Shown: piece by piece, positions 9,013 to 17,780 of the stretch
Numbering within the stretch: position 1 is the stretch's first letter
How the letters are laid out: each line of letters opens with the position of its first letter
DNA from: Kitasatospora setae KM-6054
GTDB taxonomy: Bacteria > Actinomycetota > Actinomycetes > Streptomycetales > Streptomycetaceae
Direction: 5' to 3'
NCBI RefSeq assembly: GCF_000269985.1
Contig: NC_016109.1
Span: 4,402,001-4,466,000, forward strand
DNA: 64,000 nucleotides
Made by a program: the position numbers and the translations under genes
The notes under the pieces: generated by a model
What the model was told of the DNA's origin: nothing
Database searches by the model: none
What the model saw: only the letters and a program-made list of their open reading frames with translations

Positions 9013-10134
9013 GTGAGCGTACCGAGCGTCGAGGTGTGGGCCGATCCGGAGCGGCAGGACCTGGAGGAGCGGGTCGCGGCGGCCGAGCTGGCCTGGCTGA
9101 CCCTGGACGTCGACGTGGCCACCCTGCGGGTGGAGATCGACAACTTCGCGCTGGCCCACCACCAGCTGCTCGGCCCGCTCTACGCCGAGCTGGACGAGCT
9201 GGACGCGCTGATCGCCGAGACGGTGGCGGCGCTCAGCGGCGACCCGGAGGACCTGCGGCGGGCCCGCGAGGCCCGGGAGCGGGTCGAGCCGCCCGAGGAG
9301 CGCGGCCCGCGCGAGGGCGAGCCGGAGGCCCGCCGGGTGCGGCCCGCCAAGGAGGCCCAGCGGGTCTACCGCGAGCTGGCCCGCCGGGCGCACCCCGACC
9401 TGACCACCGACCCGGACGAGCGGGAGCGCCGCTCGGCGTTCATCGCCCGGGTCAACGAGGCGTACGCGCTGGCCGACGCCGAGGAGCTGGAGCGGCTGGC
9501 CGAGGAGTGGTCCTCCTCGCCGGACTCCGCGCCCGCCGCCGACTCCCCCGACCGGCTGGCCTGGCTGCGCCAGCGGCTGGAGTGGCTGACCGGCCGGATC
9601 ACCGCGCTGGCCGTGGAGCGGGTCCGGCTGGAGCGCACCCCGATGGGCGAGGTCCTGCTGCTGCGCCCGGACGAGCCGGAGCGGCTGCTGGAGGACCTCG
9701 CCGAGCGGCTGCTGGCCACCGCCGCCGAACGGCAGGCGAGACTGGCGGCGCTGCTGCCCGACAATGGCGCGAAAGAACCGTCCGACACCCCTCAGGAGAC
9801 GCCCCCGATGTTCGCTCAGCTGCCCACCGCCGACGCCGCCTCGGTGCCCGCCGACGCCGTCCTGCTCGACGTCCGCGAACAGGACGAGTGGGACGCCGGT
9901 CACGTGGAGGGCGCGCTGCACATCCCGATCGGCCAGGTGGTGGCCCGCCTCGACGAGCTGCCCGACGGCCGGCTGTACGTGATGTGCCGGGTCGGCGGCC
10001 GGTCCGCGCAGGTCGTGCAGTACCTGGTGGGCAACGGCCGGGACGCGGTCAACGTGGACGGCGGGATGTTCGCCTGGGAGGCGGCGGGCCGCCCGATGGT
10101 CAGCGGCACCGGTCAGCAGCCCTTCGTCCTGTAG
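9013..10134 (+). CDS. J-domain-like protein fused in frame to a rhodanese domain
   Basis: One uninterrupted 373-codon frame joins two units usually found as separate streptomycete genes. Residues 1-265 are Glu/Arg-rich and coiled-coil-prone. They contain a DnaJ-like stretch (AQRVYRELARRAHPDLTTD), in which the HPD tripeptide is intact, followed by INDEAY-type residues (VNEAYALADAEEL). Residues 266-373 are a compact rhodanese (AVLLDVREQDEWDAGHVEGA) with a CRVGGRSA active loop. The rhodanese has its own ATG at 9808 preceded by CAGGAGACGCCCCCG, so a free 108-residue rhodanese is likely also made. A TAGGGT box 8 bp before the GTG may be a -10 element. Confidence 0.8.
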   Translation: MSVPSVEVWADPERQDLEERVAAAELAWLTLDVDVATLRVEIDNFALAHHQLLGPLYAELDELDALIAETVAALSGDPEDLRRAREARERVEPPEERGPREGEPEARRVRPAKEAQRVYRELARRAHPDLTTDPDERERRSAFIARVNEAYALADAEELERLAEEWSSSPDSAPAADSPDRLAWLRQRLEWLTGRITALAVERVRLERTPMGEVLLLRPDEPERLLEDLAERLLATAAERQARLAALLPDNGAKEPSDTPQETPPMFAQLPTADAASVPADAVLLDVREQDEWDAGHVEGALHIPIGQVVARLDELPDGRLYVMCRVGGRSAQVVQYLVGNGRDAVNVDGGMFAWEAAGRPMVSGTGQQPFVL

Positions 10135-10187
10135 GAGCGGTCGCAAGGGGGCGGACCCCTGTTCGAACGGCTGGTCGGTACGGCAGG

Positions 10188-10823
10188 ATGTCCGCCGTGC
10201 GCGTCTGGTCCAAGCCCGCCCGGGTGGTGCTGGTGCTCGCCGGGGTGGGCCTGGGGTCCGCGGTCCTGGCGTTCCTCGGCGCGCTCTTCCTGCACGTGGC
10301 GCCCGCCAACTCGGTCTCCCAGGAGTACCGGACCCAGGTCGACTGGGTGGTGTACCCCGAGTTCGAGCAGAACTGGAAGCTGTTCGCGCCGGACCCGCTG
10401 CAGCGCAACGTCGCGGTGGACGCCCGGGTGCAGACCATCGGCGCGGACGGGGCCGTCGCCACCGGCGACTGGCACGGCCTGACCGCCGAGGACTGGGCGG
10501 CGATCCGGCACGACCCGGCGCCCAGCCACCTCGACCAGAACCTGCTGCGCCGGGCCTGGGACTTCTACGAGTCCACCCACGGCGAGAACGACGCGAAGGC
10601 CGCGGACGGCTCGCGCGGGCAGCTGGCCGAGCGCTACCTGGAGCGGATCGCGCTGCAGCGGATCGGCCGCGGCGGCGACCGGGCGATCCAGGTCCAGCTG
10701 CGGGTCACCGTCACCGCGGTCGCCCCGCCCGCCTGGAGCCGGCAGCAGACCGACACCGCCCCGCACAGCCGCGAGCTGCCCTGGTGGCCGGTCGGGGAAG
10801 CGGACTGGAAGGGCCTGACGTGA
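10188..10823 (+). CDS. DUF5819 family membrane-anchored protein
   Basis: A 211-residue protein with one N-terminal membrane anchor (about 8-38) and an extracytoplasmic domain with NWKLFAPDPLQRNVAVDARVQT and WAAIRHDPAPSHLDQ. The WKLFAPDP pattern marks the DUF5819 family, whose function is unknown. An in-frame GTG at 10197 is an alternative start. It overlaps the next gene (HTTM domain) by GTGA, and the two are regular partners in streptomycetes, so they probably form a membrane complex or pathway. Confidence 0.8.
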   Translation: MSAVRVWSKPARVVLVLAGVGLGSAVLAFLGALFLHVAPANSVSQEYRTQVDWVVYPEFEQNWKLFAPDPLQRNVAVDARVQTIGADGAVATGDWHGLTAEDWAAIRHDPAPSHLDQNLLRRAWDFYESTHGENDAKAADGSRGQLAERYLERIALQRIGRGGDRAIQVQLRVTVTAVAPPAWSRQQTDTAPHSRELPWWPVGEADWKGLT

Positions 10824-11920
10824 TCCCCGCCGCGACCCGGACGACCGCCGCCGCGAAGGCCGCGCTGCCCCGGCTGCTGACCACCCTCGCCCCCTACCAG
10901 GCCGCCGTGCTGCGGATCGGCGTGGCCGGCACCTGGGGCGCCTTCCTGCTCCGCGAGTGGCCCGACCGGCGGGTGCTGTACGGCGACCGCTCGCCCTGGT
11001 CGGCCGAGCTGAACGCCCGGCTGCTGGCCGACACCCACGCCTTCACCGCGCTCTCCTGGAGCGACGGCCGCTGGTGGTTCGAGGCGGTCTACCTGCTGGC
11101 GCTGCTCTCGGCCGGCGCGCTCGCGCTGGGCTGGCGGACCAGGGCCTCCGCCGTGCTGTTCGCGCTGACCGTGCTGTCGCTGCAGAACCGGAACGTCTTC
11201 CTGGGCGACGGCGGCGACAACCTCGTCCACCTGATGGCGATCTACCTGGTGTTCACCCGCTGCGGCACGGTCTGGTCGCTGGACGCCCGCCGCCGGGCCC
11301 GCCGGCCGGGCAAGGACCCGGCCGAGTGGGGCGAGCCGCGGGCGCTGGCCGACGCGCTGGCCGCGATGCTGCACAACTGCGCGATGCTGGTGGTCGCCGC
11401 CCAGGTGGTGCTGGTGTACGCCACGGCCGGCTGGTACAAGGTCCAGGGCGCCCGCTGGCAGGACGGCACCGCCGTCTTCTACCCGCTCAAGCTCGGCTAC
11501 TTCACGCCCTGGCCGGAGCTGTCCGGACTGCTCGGCGGCAGCCTGCTGGTCACCTTCGCGCTCACCTACGGCACCGTGGTCATGCAGGTCGGCTTCCCGT
11601 TCTCGCTGGCCGCCCGGCGGCTGAAGAACGTGCTGCTGGCGGTGATGGTGTGCGAGCACCTGGCGATCGCGCTGCTGCTCGGGCTGCCGTTCTTCTCGCT
11701 GGCGATGGTCGCGGCGGACGCGGTGTTCCTGCCGACGGCCTTCCTGCTGGCGGTGCAGGCGCGGCTGACCGGCCTGCGGCGGCGGGCGGCTCCGCCGGTC
11801 GGGCCCGAGCCGGCCGCCCCGGTTGCCACGGCCGACCCGGCCGACCCGGTTGCCGCGGCCGACCCGGCTGTCGACGAGCCGCCCGTCGTCGCGGAGCCGG
11901 TGGGCGAGCAGCGCGACTGA
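10820..11920 (+). CDS. HTTM-domain (vitamin K carboxylase-like) membrane protein
   Basis: A 366-residue polytopic protein. The ordered hydrophobic segments and the LSLQNRNVFLGDGGDNLVHLMAIYLVF and YATAGWYKVQG signatures match the HTTM family, which is related to the membrane domain of gamma-glutamyl carboxylase. The Pro/Ala/Asp-rich tail (about 318-366) is low complexity and contains short repeats. The GTG at 10820 overlaps the preceding stop by GTGA, so it is coupled to the DUF5819 gene. Whether bacterial HTTM proteins of this type are catalytic is not established; there is no C-terminal carboxylase domain here. Confidence 0.85.
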   Translation: MIPAATRTTAAAKAALPRLLTTLAPYQAAVLRIGVAGTWGAFLLREWPDRRVLYGDRSPWSAELNARLLADTHAFTALSWSDGRWWFEAVYLLALLSAGALALGWRTRASAVLFALTVLSLQNRNVFLGDGGDNLVHLMAIYLVFTRCGTVWSLDARRRARRPGKDPAEWGEPRALADALAAMLHNCAMLVVAAQVVLVYATAGWYKVQGARWQDGTAVFYPLKLGYFTPWPELSGLLGGSLLVTFALTYGTVVMQVGFPFSLAARRLKNVLLAVMVCEHLAIALLLGLPFFSLAMVAADAVFLPTAFLLAVQARLTGLRRRAAPPVGPEPAAPVATADPADPVAAADPAVDEPPVVAEPVGEQRD

Positions 11921-11958
11921 CGACGAGCCGGTGGGCGAAAAGTCGTTAAGCTCGCGGT

Positions 11959-14103
11959 ATGTCCTGGTTCACGGCCCTGCGCGACACCGCGAAGGCCGGG
12001 CTGACCGTGGACCGCTCGCTGACCAACCCCCGGCGGGCGCTGCGCGGGGCGGTGGCCGCCGCGCTGGTGGTCTTCCCGGTGCTGTTCCTCTACGGGCCCG
12101 CCCAGGCCACCTCGGCGGCGATGGGCGCGTTCATCGCGGGCACCGCGACCTTCCAGCGCTCGTTCCGGCCGCGCGCCTCGCTGGCGCTGGCGGCGGCGGC
12201 CGGGCTGGGCCTGTCGACGTTCCTGGGGTACGTCGCGGTCGGCGTCCCGGGGGCGTTCCCGGTGCTGCTGGCGCTGTGGGCGTTCGGCGCCGGGCTGGCC
12301 TGGGCGATCGGGCCGACCGCGGGCGTGGTCGCCGCGAACACGCTGGCCGTGATGATGGTGGTGGTGCAGCTGCCGGTGTCGGTGCCGACCGCGATCGAGC
12401 ACGGGCTGCTCTGCTCGGTCGGCGGCGCCGTGCAGGCGCTGGTGGTCACCGTCTGGCCGATCGACAGCTGGCGGGCCCAGCGCGACGCGCTCGCCGACAT
12501 CTACGCGGGCCTGGGCGACTACGCCCGGCGGCTGCGGCACGACCCGGTCGCACAGGTCGACCCGGAGCCGTTCATCGTCGGCCGGCAGGCCGCCCGGCTG
12601 ACCGCCTGGCAGGCCAAGCGCCGCCCGCCCGAGCTGCGCGGCCTGCGGACCATCGCCGAGCGGATCCGCCCGGCGCTGGCCGCGCTGGCCGACCCGCGGG
12701 TCGGCGCCGCCGAGGAGGGCGCCGAGCGGGACCGGGCCCGCGAGGTGCTGGCCGCCGCCGCCGACGTGCTGGACGCGCTGGCCCGGGCGATCCGCAGCGG
12801 CGACCCGGTCCGGCTGCCGAAGGACACCCCGGCGCTGGCGCTGGCCCGCCCCGGCACCGGCGAGGACCTGCTGCGCGGCGGCGCCCGCCGCTCGGCCCGC
12901 CGGCTCTCCGGCCTGCTGGGCCGGGCCGCCGACCGGCTCGACCGGCAGGACCGCACCACCGTCCCGACCCGCGGCGCGCCGCCCGCCACCGGGCTGCGCC
13001 GTCCGCCGCTGGTGAAGGTGGCGCCCGCCGCGCTGGCCACCGTCGGGCGGCAGCTGCACCGGCACTCGGCGATCTTCCACCACGCGGTGCGGATGGCCGT
13101 GGTGGTGACCTCCGCGTACCTGGCGGCCCGGCTGCTGCGGATCGAGCACGGCTACTGGGCGCCGATGACCTCGGCGATGGTGATGCGCCCGGACTTCGCG
13201 CAGACCTTCAGCCGGGGCGTGGCCCGGGTGGCGGGCACCGCGGCCGGGGTGCTGCTGTCCACCACCGTGGTGCAGCTCTTCGACCCGGGGAACTGGGTGC
13301 TGGCGGTGCTGGCGGTGTCCTGCATGGGCCTGGCCTACCTGACCATGCGCACCGGGTACGCGGTGATGACGGTGGCGATCTCCTCGTACGTGGTGTTCCT
13401 GCTCGGCCTGCAGCCCGGCGACCCGGTGAAGCTGGCGTTCGACCGGGTGTCGATGACGCTGCTCGGCGGTTTCGTCGCGCTCGCCGCGTACGCGCTGTTC
13501 CCGACCTGGCAGACCGCCCGGCTGCCGGAGCGCCTCGCCGAGTGGCTGGCCTCGGCGGGGCGGTACGCGGCGGCGGTGTTCACCGCGTACGGGGACCCGG
13601 CGGGCGGGCACGCCGAGCGGGACGTGCGGCCGGCGCTGCTGGACGTGCGGGAGGCCCGCAGCGAGATGCTGGCGGCGCTGGACCGGGCCGAGGTGGAGCC
13701 GGTGCGGCACTCCGACCAGGTGCCGGAGCTGAGCCGCAAGCAGTTCGACAGGGCCCGCTCGGCGGTCGGCATGCTGGACCGCTGCACCGTGCTGCTGGAG
13801 GCCCACCTGCCCGGCGAGGACTCCCCGCCGGTGCCCGGCGCCGGCGCGTTCGGCGAGGAGCTGCGGGACGCCACCGCGCTGGCCGCCGCCGCGATCCTGC
13901 TCGGCCAGGACGTCGACTTCACCGCGCTCCGGGACGCCCACCGGACCTGGGACCACCAGCTCGCCAAGCTGCCGCCGGACGACCGCACCGACGTCACCCG
14001 GGCCGGCGCCCGGCTCGCCGTGCAGGCCCTCACCGAGCTGGAGCGCGCGGTCCGGACGCGGCCGCGGGAGGCCAGGCCCGAGCCCGTACCGTTGGGGGCG
14101 TGA
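11959..14103 (+). CDS. FUSC-family inner-membrane transporter
   Basis: A 714-residue protein with two membrane blocks (about 30-165 and 375-505), each followed by a long cytoplasmic helical region. This is the duplicated architecture of the FUSC/aromatic-acid exporter family. Typical stretches are HGYWAPMTSAMVMRPDFAQTFSRG and GYAVMTVAISSYVVFLLG. It probably exports aromatic or other organic acids, but the substrate cannot be read from sequence. Its final TGA overlaps the GTG of the TrmH-family gene (14100), indicating translational coupling of two apparently unrelated functions. Confidence 0.88.
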   Translation: MSWFTALRDTAKAGLTVDRSLTNPRRALRGAVAAALVVFPVLFLYGPAQATSAAMGAFIAGTATFQRSFRPRASLALAAAAGLGLSTFLGYVAVGVPGAFPVLLALWAFGAGLAWAIGPTAGVVAANTLAVMMVVVQLPVSVPTAIEHGLLCSVGGAVQALVVTVWPIDSWRAQRDALADIYAGLGDYARRLRHDPVAQVDPEPFIVGRQAARLTAWQAKRRPPELRGLRTIAERIRPALAALADPRVGAAEEGAERDRAREVLAAAADVLDALARAIRSGDPVRLPKDTPALALARPGTGEDLLRGGARRSARRLSGLLGRAADRLDRQDRTTVPTRGAPPATGLRRPPLVKVAPAALATVGRQLHRHSAIFHHAVRMAVVVTSAYLAARLLRIEHGYWAPMTSAMVMRPDFAQTFSRGVARVAGTAAGVLLSTTVVQLFDPGNWVLAVLAVSCMGLAYLTMRTGYAVMTVAISSYVVFLLGLQPGDPVKLAFDRVSMTLLGGFVALAAYALFPTWQTARLPERLAEWLASAGRYAAAVFTAYGDPAGGHAERDVRPALLDVREARSEMLAALDRAEVEPVRHSDQVPELSRKQFDRARSAVGMLDRCTVLLEAHLPGEDSPPVPGAGAFGEELRDATALAAAAILLGQDVDFTALRDAHRTWDHQLAKLPPDDRTDVTRAGARLAVQALTELERAVRTRPREARPEPVPLGA

Positions 14104-14759
14104 GCGACACCTCGGTGCCCCAGCTGGGCGAGCAGTACGACCACCTCGCCGACGACCGCGAGATCGGCGTCGGCCCGCACCCCGAGCCGTGGCCCGACGA
14201 CCCCCGCTACGACCCGGAGCTGCTGGCCGCGGGCGACCGGCGCAACGTGGTCGACGGCTACCGGTACTGGCGGCACGAGGCGATCGTCGCCGACCTGGAC
14301 ACCCGGCGGCACGGTTTCCACGTCGCCGTGGAGAACTGGCAGCACGACTTCAACATCGGCTCGGTGGTGCGCACCGCGAACGCCTTCCTGGCCGGCGGGG
14401 TGCACATCGTCGGGCGGCGGCGCTGGAACCGGCGCGGCGCCATGGTCACCGACCGCTACCAGCACGTCCGCCACCACGACTCGGTGGCCTCGCTGGCGGC
14501 CTACGCCGCCGGGCTGGGGATGCCGGTGATCGGCATCGACAACCTGCCGGGCGCGGTGCCGCTGGAGACCTTCCGGCTGCCGGAGCGCTGCGTGCTGCTG
14601 TTCGGGCAGGAGGGCCCCGGGCTGACCGAGGAGGCGTGGCGGCACGCGACGGCGGTCTGCTCGATCGCGCAGTTCGGCTCCACCCGCTCGATCAACGCGG
14701 GCGCGGCCGCCGCGATCGCCATGCACGCCTGGGTGCGGGAGCACGCCGGGCCGGCCTGA
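14100..14759 (+). CDS. TrmH/SpoU-family RNA 2'-O-methyltransferase
   Basis: A 219-residue protein with the SpoU knot motifs in order: motif 1 NWQHDFNIGSVVRTANAF (catalytic-type Asn and Arg), motif 2 LLFGQEGPGLTEEAW and motif 3 IAQFGSTRSINAGAAAAIAM. It would methylate a ribose 2'-OH in tRNA or rRNA using SAM. The GTG start at 14100 overlaps the FUSC stop. The last codons and stop are part of a 20-bp tandem duplication (CCGGGCCGGCCTGAGCGCG, about 14746-14784), so the stop context appears twice. Confidence 0.9.
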   Translation: MSDTSVPQLGEQYDHLADDREIGVGPHPEPWPDDPRYDPELLAAGDRRNVVDGYRYWRHEAIVADLDTRRHGFHVAVENWQHDFNIGSVVRTANAFLAGGVHIVGRRRWNRRGAMVTDRYQHVRHHDSVASLAAYAAGLGMPVIGIDNLPGAVPLETFRLPERCVLLFGQEGPGLTEEAWRHATAVCSIAQFGSTRSINAGAAAAIAMHAWVREHAGPA

Positions 14760-14819
14760 GCGCGCCGGGCCGGCCTGAGCGCGCTCCCGCCGTCCTGCGC
14801 GCGCTCCCGCCGGCCGGGC

Positions 14820-16139
14820 TCAGGAGAACAGCAGCCGCCAGGTGTGCGGGCCCGGGTAGCCGTCGGCCTCGGCGCCGGTCCAGCCCTGGGCGAGCTGGAA
14901 GGACCGGACGCAGGCCCGGTCGGCCTCGCCCCAGTCCCGGCTCGGGCCCTCCCGGTAGGCGGCGCCGTGGCCCTTGGCCACCAGCTGCCGGCCGAGCAGC
15001 AGCACGTCGTCGTTGACCCGGCCGGGGCCGAACCGGTCGGCGCCCGGGAAGGGCGGGACGGCGGCGGGCGGCGGGGGCTTGGGGGCCGGCGGCGGGGGCG
15101 TCGTCGGGGTCGTCGGCGTGCTCGGGGTGCTCGGGGTGCCCGGGGTGGCGGCGGGCGCGATGTCCTTGCCCTTGTGGTGGACCAGGAAGTCCCAGGTGTC
15201 CTTGCCCGGGTAGCCGTCGGCCTCGGCGCCGCGCCAGCCCTGGGCCAGCTGGAACGCCTCGGTGGCCTGCCGGTCGGCCTCGCCCCAGTCCGGGCTGGGC
15301 CCCTCCCGGTAGAACCGGCCGCCGCCGCGCTCGACCAGCATCCTTCCCAGCCGGGTCACGTACGGGTTGACCTTCCCCGGGCCGAACTTGTCCGCCCCCG
15401 GGAAGGCGTCCGCGTCCTCGGGGGCCGGCATCGGCTGGCTCAGCCCCTTGTAGCGGTACGGGAGGTAGCCGCCCGCGTTGCTCCAGTACGCGTACGGGGT
15501 GCTGCGCCTGGTGGTGCCCGGGCGGGTCTGCTCCAGGGCGGTGTAGCGGGTGTGCGCGGCGTCCAGCCAGCCGCCGAACAGGACGGTGTGCGAGCCGCCC
15601 TCCGGGTCCTTCGGGTTGTTGTAGACCAGCGCGTCGCCCGGCTGCAGGTCGTCCTTGCCGATCCGCTCGGCGAAGTCCGGCAGCGTCCAGGTGGTCTGGC
15701 TGCTGCCCAGGCCCCAGGCCATCGAGACGAAGCCCGAGCAGTCCTGGCGGTAGCCGTCCGACCAGTACCTGCTCATGCTGTACGGCACCTTCTGGTCGAC
15801 CCAGGTCTGCGCCCGCCGCATGATCTCGGCCCGGGTGGTGGCGGGCTGCGGGGCTATCGAGCGGCGGGCGGCGTCCGCGCCGTACGGGCCGGCCACCCCG
15901 CCCTGCGGGGAGTCGGGTATCAGCGGGCTGCTGTCGGTGCGCGGCGCGGCCGCGGCGGCCACCGAGGCCGCGGCGCCGCCCAGCACGCTGCCGGCGGCGG
16001 CCAGCAGGACGGCCGCCCGGCGGGCCCGGCGCGGGGCGGTGCGCGGGCCGGAGCGGGCGGCCAGCAGCCGGGAGCGGCGGCGGTCGGCGCAGCCGCCGCA
16101 GGCGCAGGAGTCGTCCGGTTCGACGTCGCTGAACTCCAT
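14820..16139 (-). CDS. secreted cell-wall protein: NlpC/P60-like domain plus two peptidoglycan-binding repeats
   Basis: A protein of about 439 residues. A Cys-rich N-terminus (CACGGCADRR) precedes a basic, then hydrophobic export signal (about 38-65). An NlpC/P60- or CHAP-like region follows, with the nucleophile context QDCSGFVSMAWG and a later GGSHTVLFGG histidine. Two copies of a 70-residue streptomycete peptidoglycan-binding module follow (FPGADKFGPGK..., WGEADRQATEAFQLAQGW, ADGYPGKDTW), separated by a Thr/Pro-rich linker. It probably cleaves or remodels peptidoglycan. An in-frame GTG at 16145 is an alternative start; a small hairpin (16145-16157) sits between the GAGGAAAGG ribosome site and the ATG. 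Confidence 0.88.
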   Translation of the reverse strand: MEFSDVEPDDSCACGGCADRRRSRLLAARSGPRTAPRRARRAAVLLAAAGSVLGGAAASVAAAAAPRTDSSPLIPDSPQGGVAGPYGADAARRSIAPQPATTRAEIMRRAQTWVDQKVPYSMSRYWSDGYRQDCSGFVSMAWGLGSSQTTWTLPDFAERIGKDDLQPGDALVYNNPKDPEGGSHTVLFGGWLDAAHTRYTALEQTRPGTTRRSTPYAYWSNAGGYLPYRYKGLSQPMPAPEDADAFPGADKFGPGKVNPYVTRLGRMLVERGGGRFYREGPSPDWGEADRQATEAFQLAQGWRGAEADGYPGKDTWDFLVHHKGKDIAPAATPGTPSTPSTPTTPTTPPPPAPKPPPPAAVPPFPGADRFGPGRVNDDVLLLGRQLVAKGHGAAYREGPSRDWGEADRACVRSFQLAQGWTGAEADGYPGPHTWRLLFS

Positions 16140-16144
16140 CAGCA

Positions 16145-16157
16145 CGGGTGGGACCCG
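16145..16157 (-). promoter_or_regulatory. hairpin between ribosome site and start codon
   Basis: On the minus strand CGGGT-CCC-ACCCG folds immediately before the start region, with the ribosome site GAGGAAAGG at 16158-16166 just 5' of it. A second hairpin with the same loop, GTGAGT-CCC-ACTCAC, lies at 16177-16191. The fold would shorten the ribosome-site-to-ATG distance from 18 to about 5 nt. Confidence 0.4.
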
Positions 16158-16327
16158 CCTTTCCTCGGTGAGCGCGGTGAGTGGGACTCACGTTCCTCGG
16201 CGGGGGCGGTGCGGACCAGCCGGTCGGCTCCCGGGCAGGGCGGTTCGGGTGAACGCGCGCCCCGCGGGGTCGGGCGTGGCGCGGGGGAGCGGCGGATCCG
16301 GTGCTGACGGGTGGACAAAGCACGCCA

Positions 16328-16427
16328 ATGGTGCGAAAGGTGACAAAGTGGAAGGAAAGGGAGCAAAAGGGAAGGAATGGTCCCGAAAGGGAAGGATGGG
16401 GAAGAATGGGGAGGGAAGCGGAGGAGT
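16328..16427 (+). repeat. polypurine tract with short GGGAAGGA-like repeats
   Basis: About 100 bases upstream of the cell-wall gene and after the XRE gene are almost all A/G on the plus strand, with repeated units like GGAAGGAAAGGGAG and CCCGAAAGGGAAGGATGGGG. This strand asymmetry is unlike the surrounding sequence and lies in the 294-bp gap between the two minus-strand genes, which holds no recognisable gene. Confidence 0.6.
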
Positions 16428-16433
16428 GCGGCG

Positions 16434-17531
16434 CTACTCCCACTGCCAGCGGATGCCCACCTGGCCCGGCTGCTGGTCGGCGGTGAGCACGTGCGCGCTG
16501 GCCGAGGCGCCGATCCACAGCGGCTCGCGGTGCCGGTCGACCTCGGTGCCGGGGGCGCGGTCGAAGCGCTCGCACTGGACGGGAACGGTGCCGGGGTCGA
16601 AGTGGACCTGGAGGACGTACTCCCGCACCGGCGCGGGGAAGAACCGCCCGTAGTCGATGGTGGGCCCGGAGTCGGGGATGTGCACCTCGTACTCCAGGAC
16701 GGTGGTGTCCCCGAGGGCCAGCGGCCGGTCCAGCAGCAGCTCGGCGACCAGCAGGCCGCTCAGCGGGCGGCGGCGGACCCGGCCGAGCCGGGCGTGCCGG
16801 ACGGCGGTGACCTCGGGGCAGCTCTCGACGCCCTCGTCCGCCTTGTGCACCACCACGTGCCGGGTGACGCCGTCCACGGTGGCCCGGACCACCTGGCGCA
16901 TCCGCAGCAGGTAGCCGCGCCGGGAGGCGTCGACGTAGTAGGCGTCGTGGATGGACTGGCGCTCCAGCTGGCCGGCCGGCGGGGCGTCCAGCTCGGCGAA
17001 GACCTCGACCAGCTCGTCCTGGCCCGGCCAGACCTGCTCCAGCCGCAGGCCGTCGGGGGCCGGGCCCTGGGTGACCCAGCGGCCGCGCGGGCGGGGCGGG
17101 CCGAGCAGCGCGGTGAGCGCGCTGTGCCGCAGGCCGAGCAGCTCCTCCAGCAGGTGGACCGCGCGCAGCGAGGTGGCGCGCTCGGGCTGGCTGCGGCCGC
17201 GCCGCCAGTAACTGAGGGTGGTGACGCTGACCCTGACGCCCTGTTTGGCGAGCGCCGCCCGGATCCGGTCCAGGCTCAGGCCGCTGCTCTCGATCGCGGC
17301 GTTCAGCACCTCGGCGAAGCCGCCCCGGGCGGCCGGCGCCGCGGCCGCGGACATCCCCGCGGGCGCGGCGGCGGGCCCGCCCGGGGCGGATATCCGGGCT
17401 TCGGACGGCGGCTGCTCGCCGCTGTGCCCGCCGTTGCGCTCGCCGTTGCGCTCACCGCCGTGCTCGCCGCTGTGCTCGCGCTGGCCGACCAGGCGGAGCC
17501 GGCCGGAGTGCTGCGGTTGTTGTGAACCCAT
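16434..17531 (-). CDS. XRE-type helix-turn-helix regulator
   Basis: A 365-residue cytoplasmic protein. After a Gly/Ala/His-rich N-terminus it has an XRE-like helix-turn-helix (about 75-130, GFAEVLNAAIESSGLSLDRI then VSVTTLSYWRRGRSQPERA). A long beta-rich C-terminal domain of unknown role ends IRWQWE. Such proteins are common in streptomycetes and poorly characterised. The ATG at 17531 was chosen over the upstream start because GGGGAAGG lies 7 nt before it. The N-terminal tail contains short direct repeats (GERNGERNGGHSGE). Confidence 0.82.
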   Translation of the reverse strand: MGSQQPQHSGRLRLVGQREHSGEHGGERNGERNGGHSGEQPPSEARISAPGGPAAAPAGMSAAAAPAARGGFAEVLNAAIESSGLSLDRIRAALAKQGVRVSVTTLSYWRRGRSQPERATSLRAVHLLEELLGLRHSALTALLGPPRPRGRWVTQGPAPDGLRLEQVWPGQDELVEVFAELDAPPAGQLERQSIHDAYYVDASRRGYLLRMRQVVRATVDGVTRHVVVHKADEGVESCPEVTAVRHARLGRVRRRPLSGLLVAELLLDRPLALGDTTVLEYEVHIPDSGPTIDYGRFFPAPVREYVLQVHFDPGTVPVQCERFDRAPGTEVDRHREPLWIGASASAHVLTADQQPGQVGIRWQWE

Positions 17532-17729
17532 GCGACACCTTCCCCACCCGGCGGGTTCGGCGGGATCGCCCCCCGGCTCCACGGTGCGTCGACGGGGCTT
17601 CGGTGGTGCGCCGCCGAGCGTGTGGGAACCCTATTGAGGGTTGAGAGGCTACGTCATCAATCCGGACATATGACAGTGGTCACGACAACTATTTCGCGCG
17701 CGGATCGAACCGGAAACACTCCGGACACA

Positions 17730-17767
17730 CCGCTGCCGGAGGCTCTGCCCAGGGCCTCCGGCAGCGG
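17730..17767 (-). terminator. strong hairpin terminator of the S53 peptidase gene
   Basis: A perfect 14-bp stem (CCGCTGCCGGAGGC at 17730-17743 with GCCTCCGGCAGCGG at 17754-17767) and a 10-nt loop. It starts 13 bp past the peptidase stop on the minus strand. Confidence 0.8.
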
Positions 17768-17780
17768 TGCGGACGAGGGG

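Noticed and set aside
16140..16330. Possible c-di-AMP (ydaO) riboswitch upstream of the cell-wall gene
   Set aside because: Such riboswitches precede many streptomycete wall hydrolase genes, but the conserved GGGGACCC and GGGGTGAATC-type elements are not present here.
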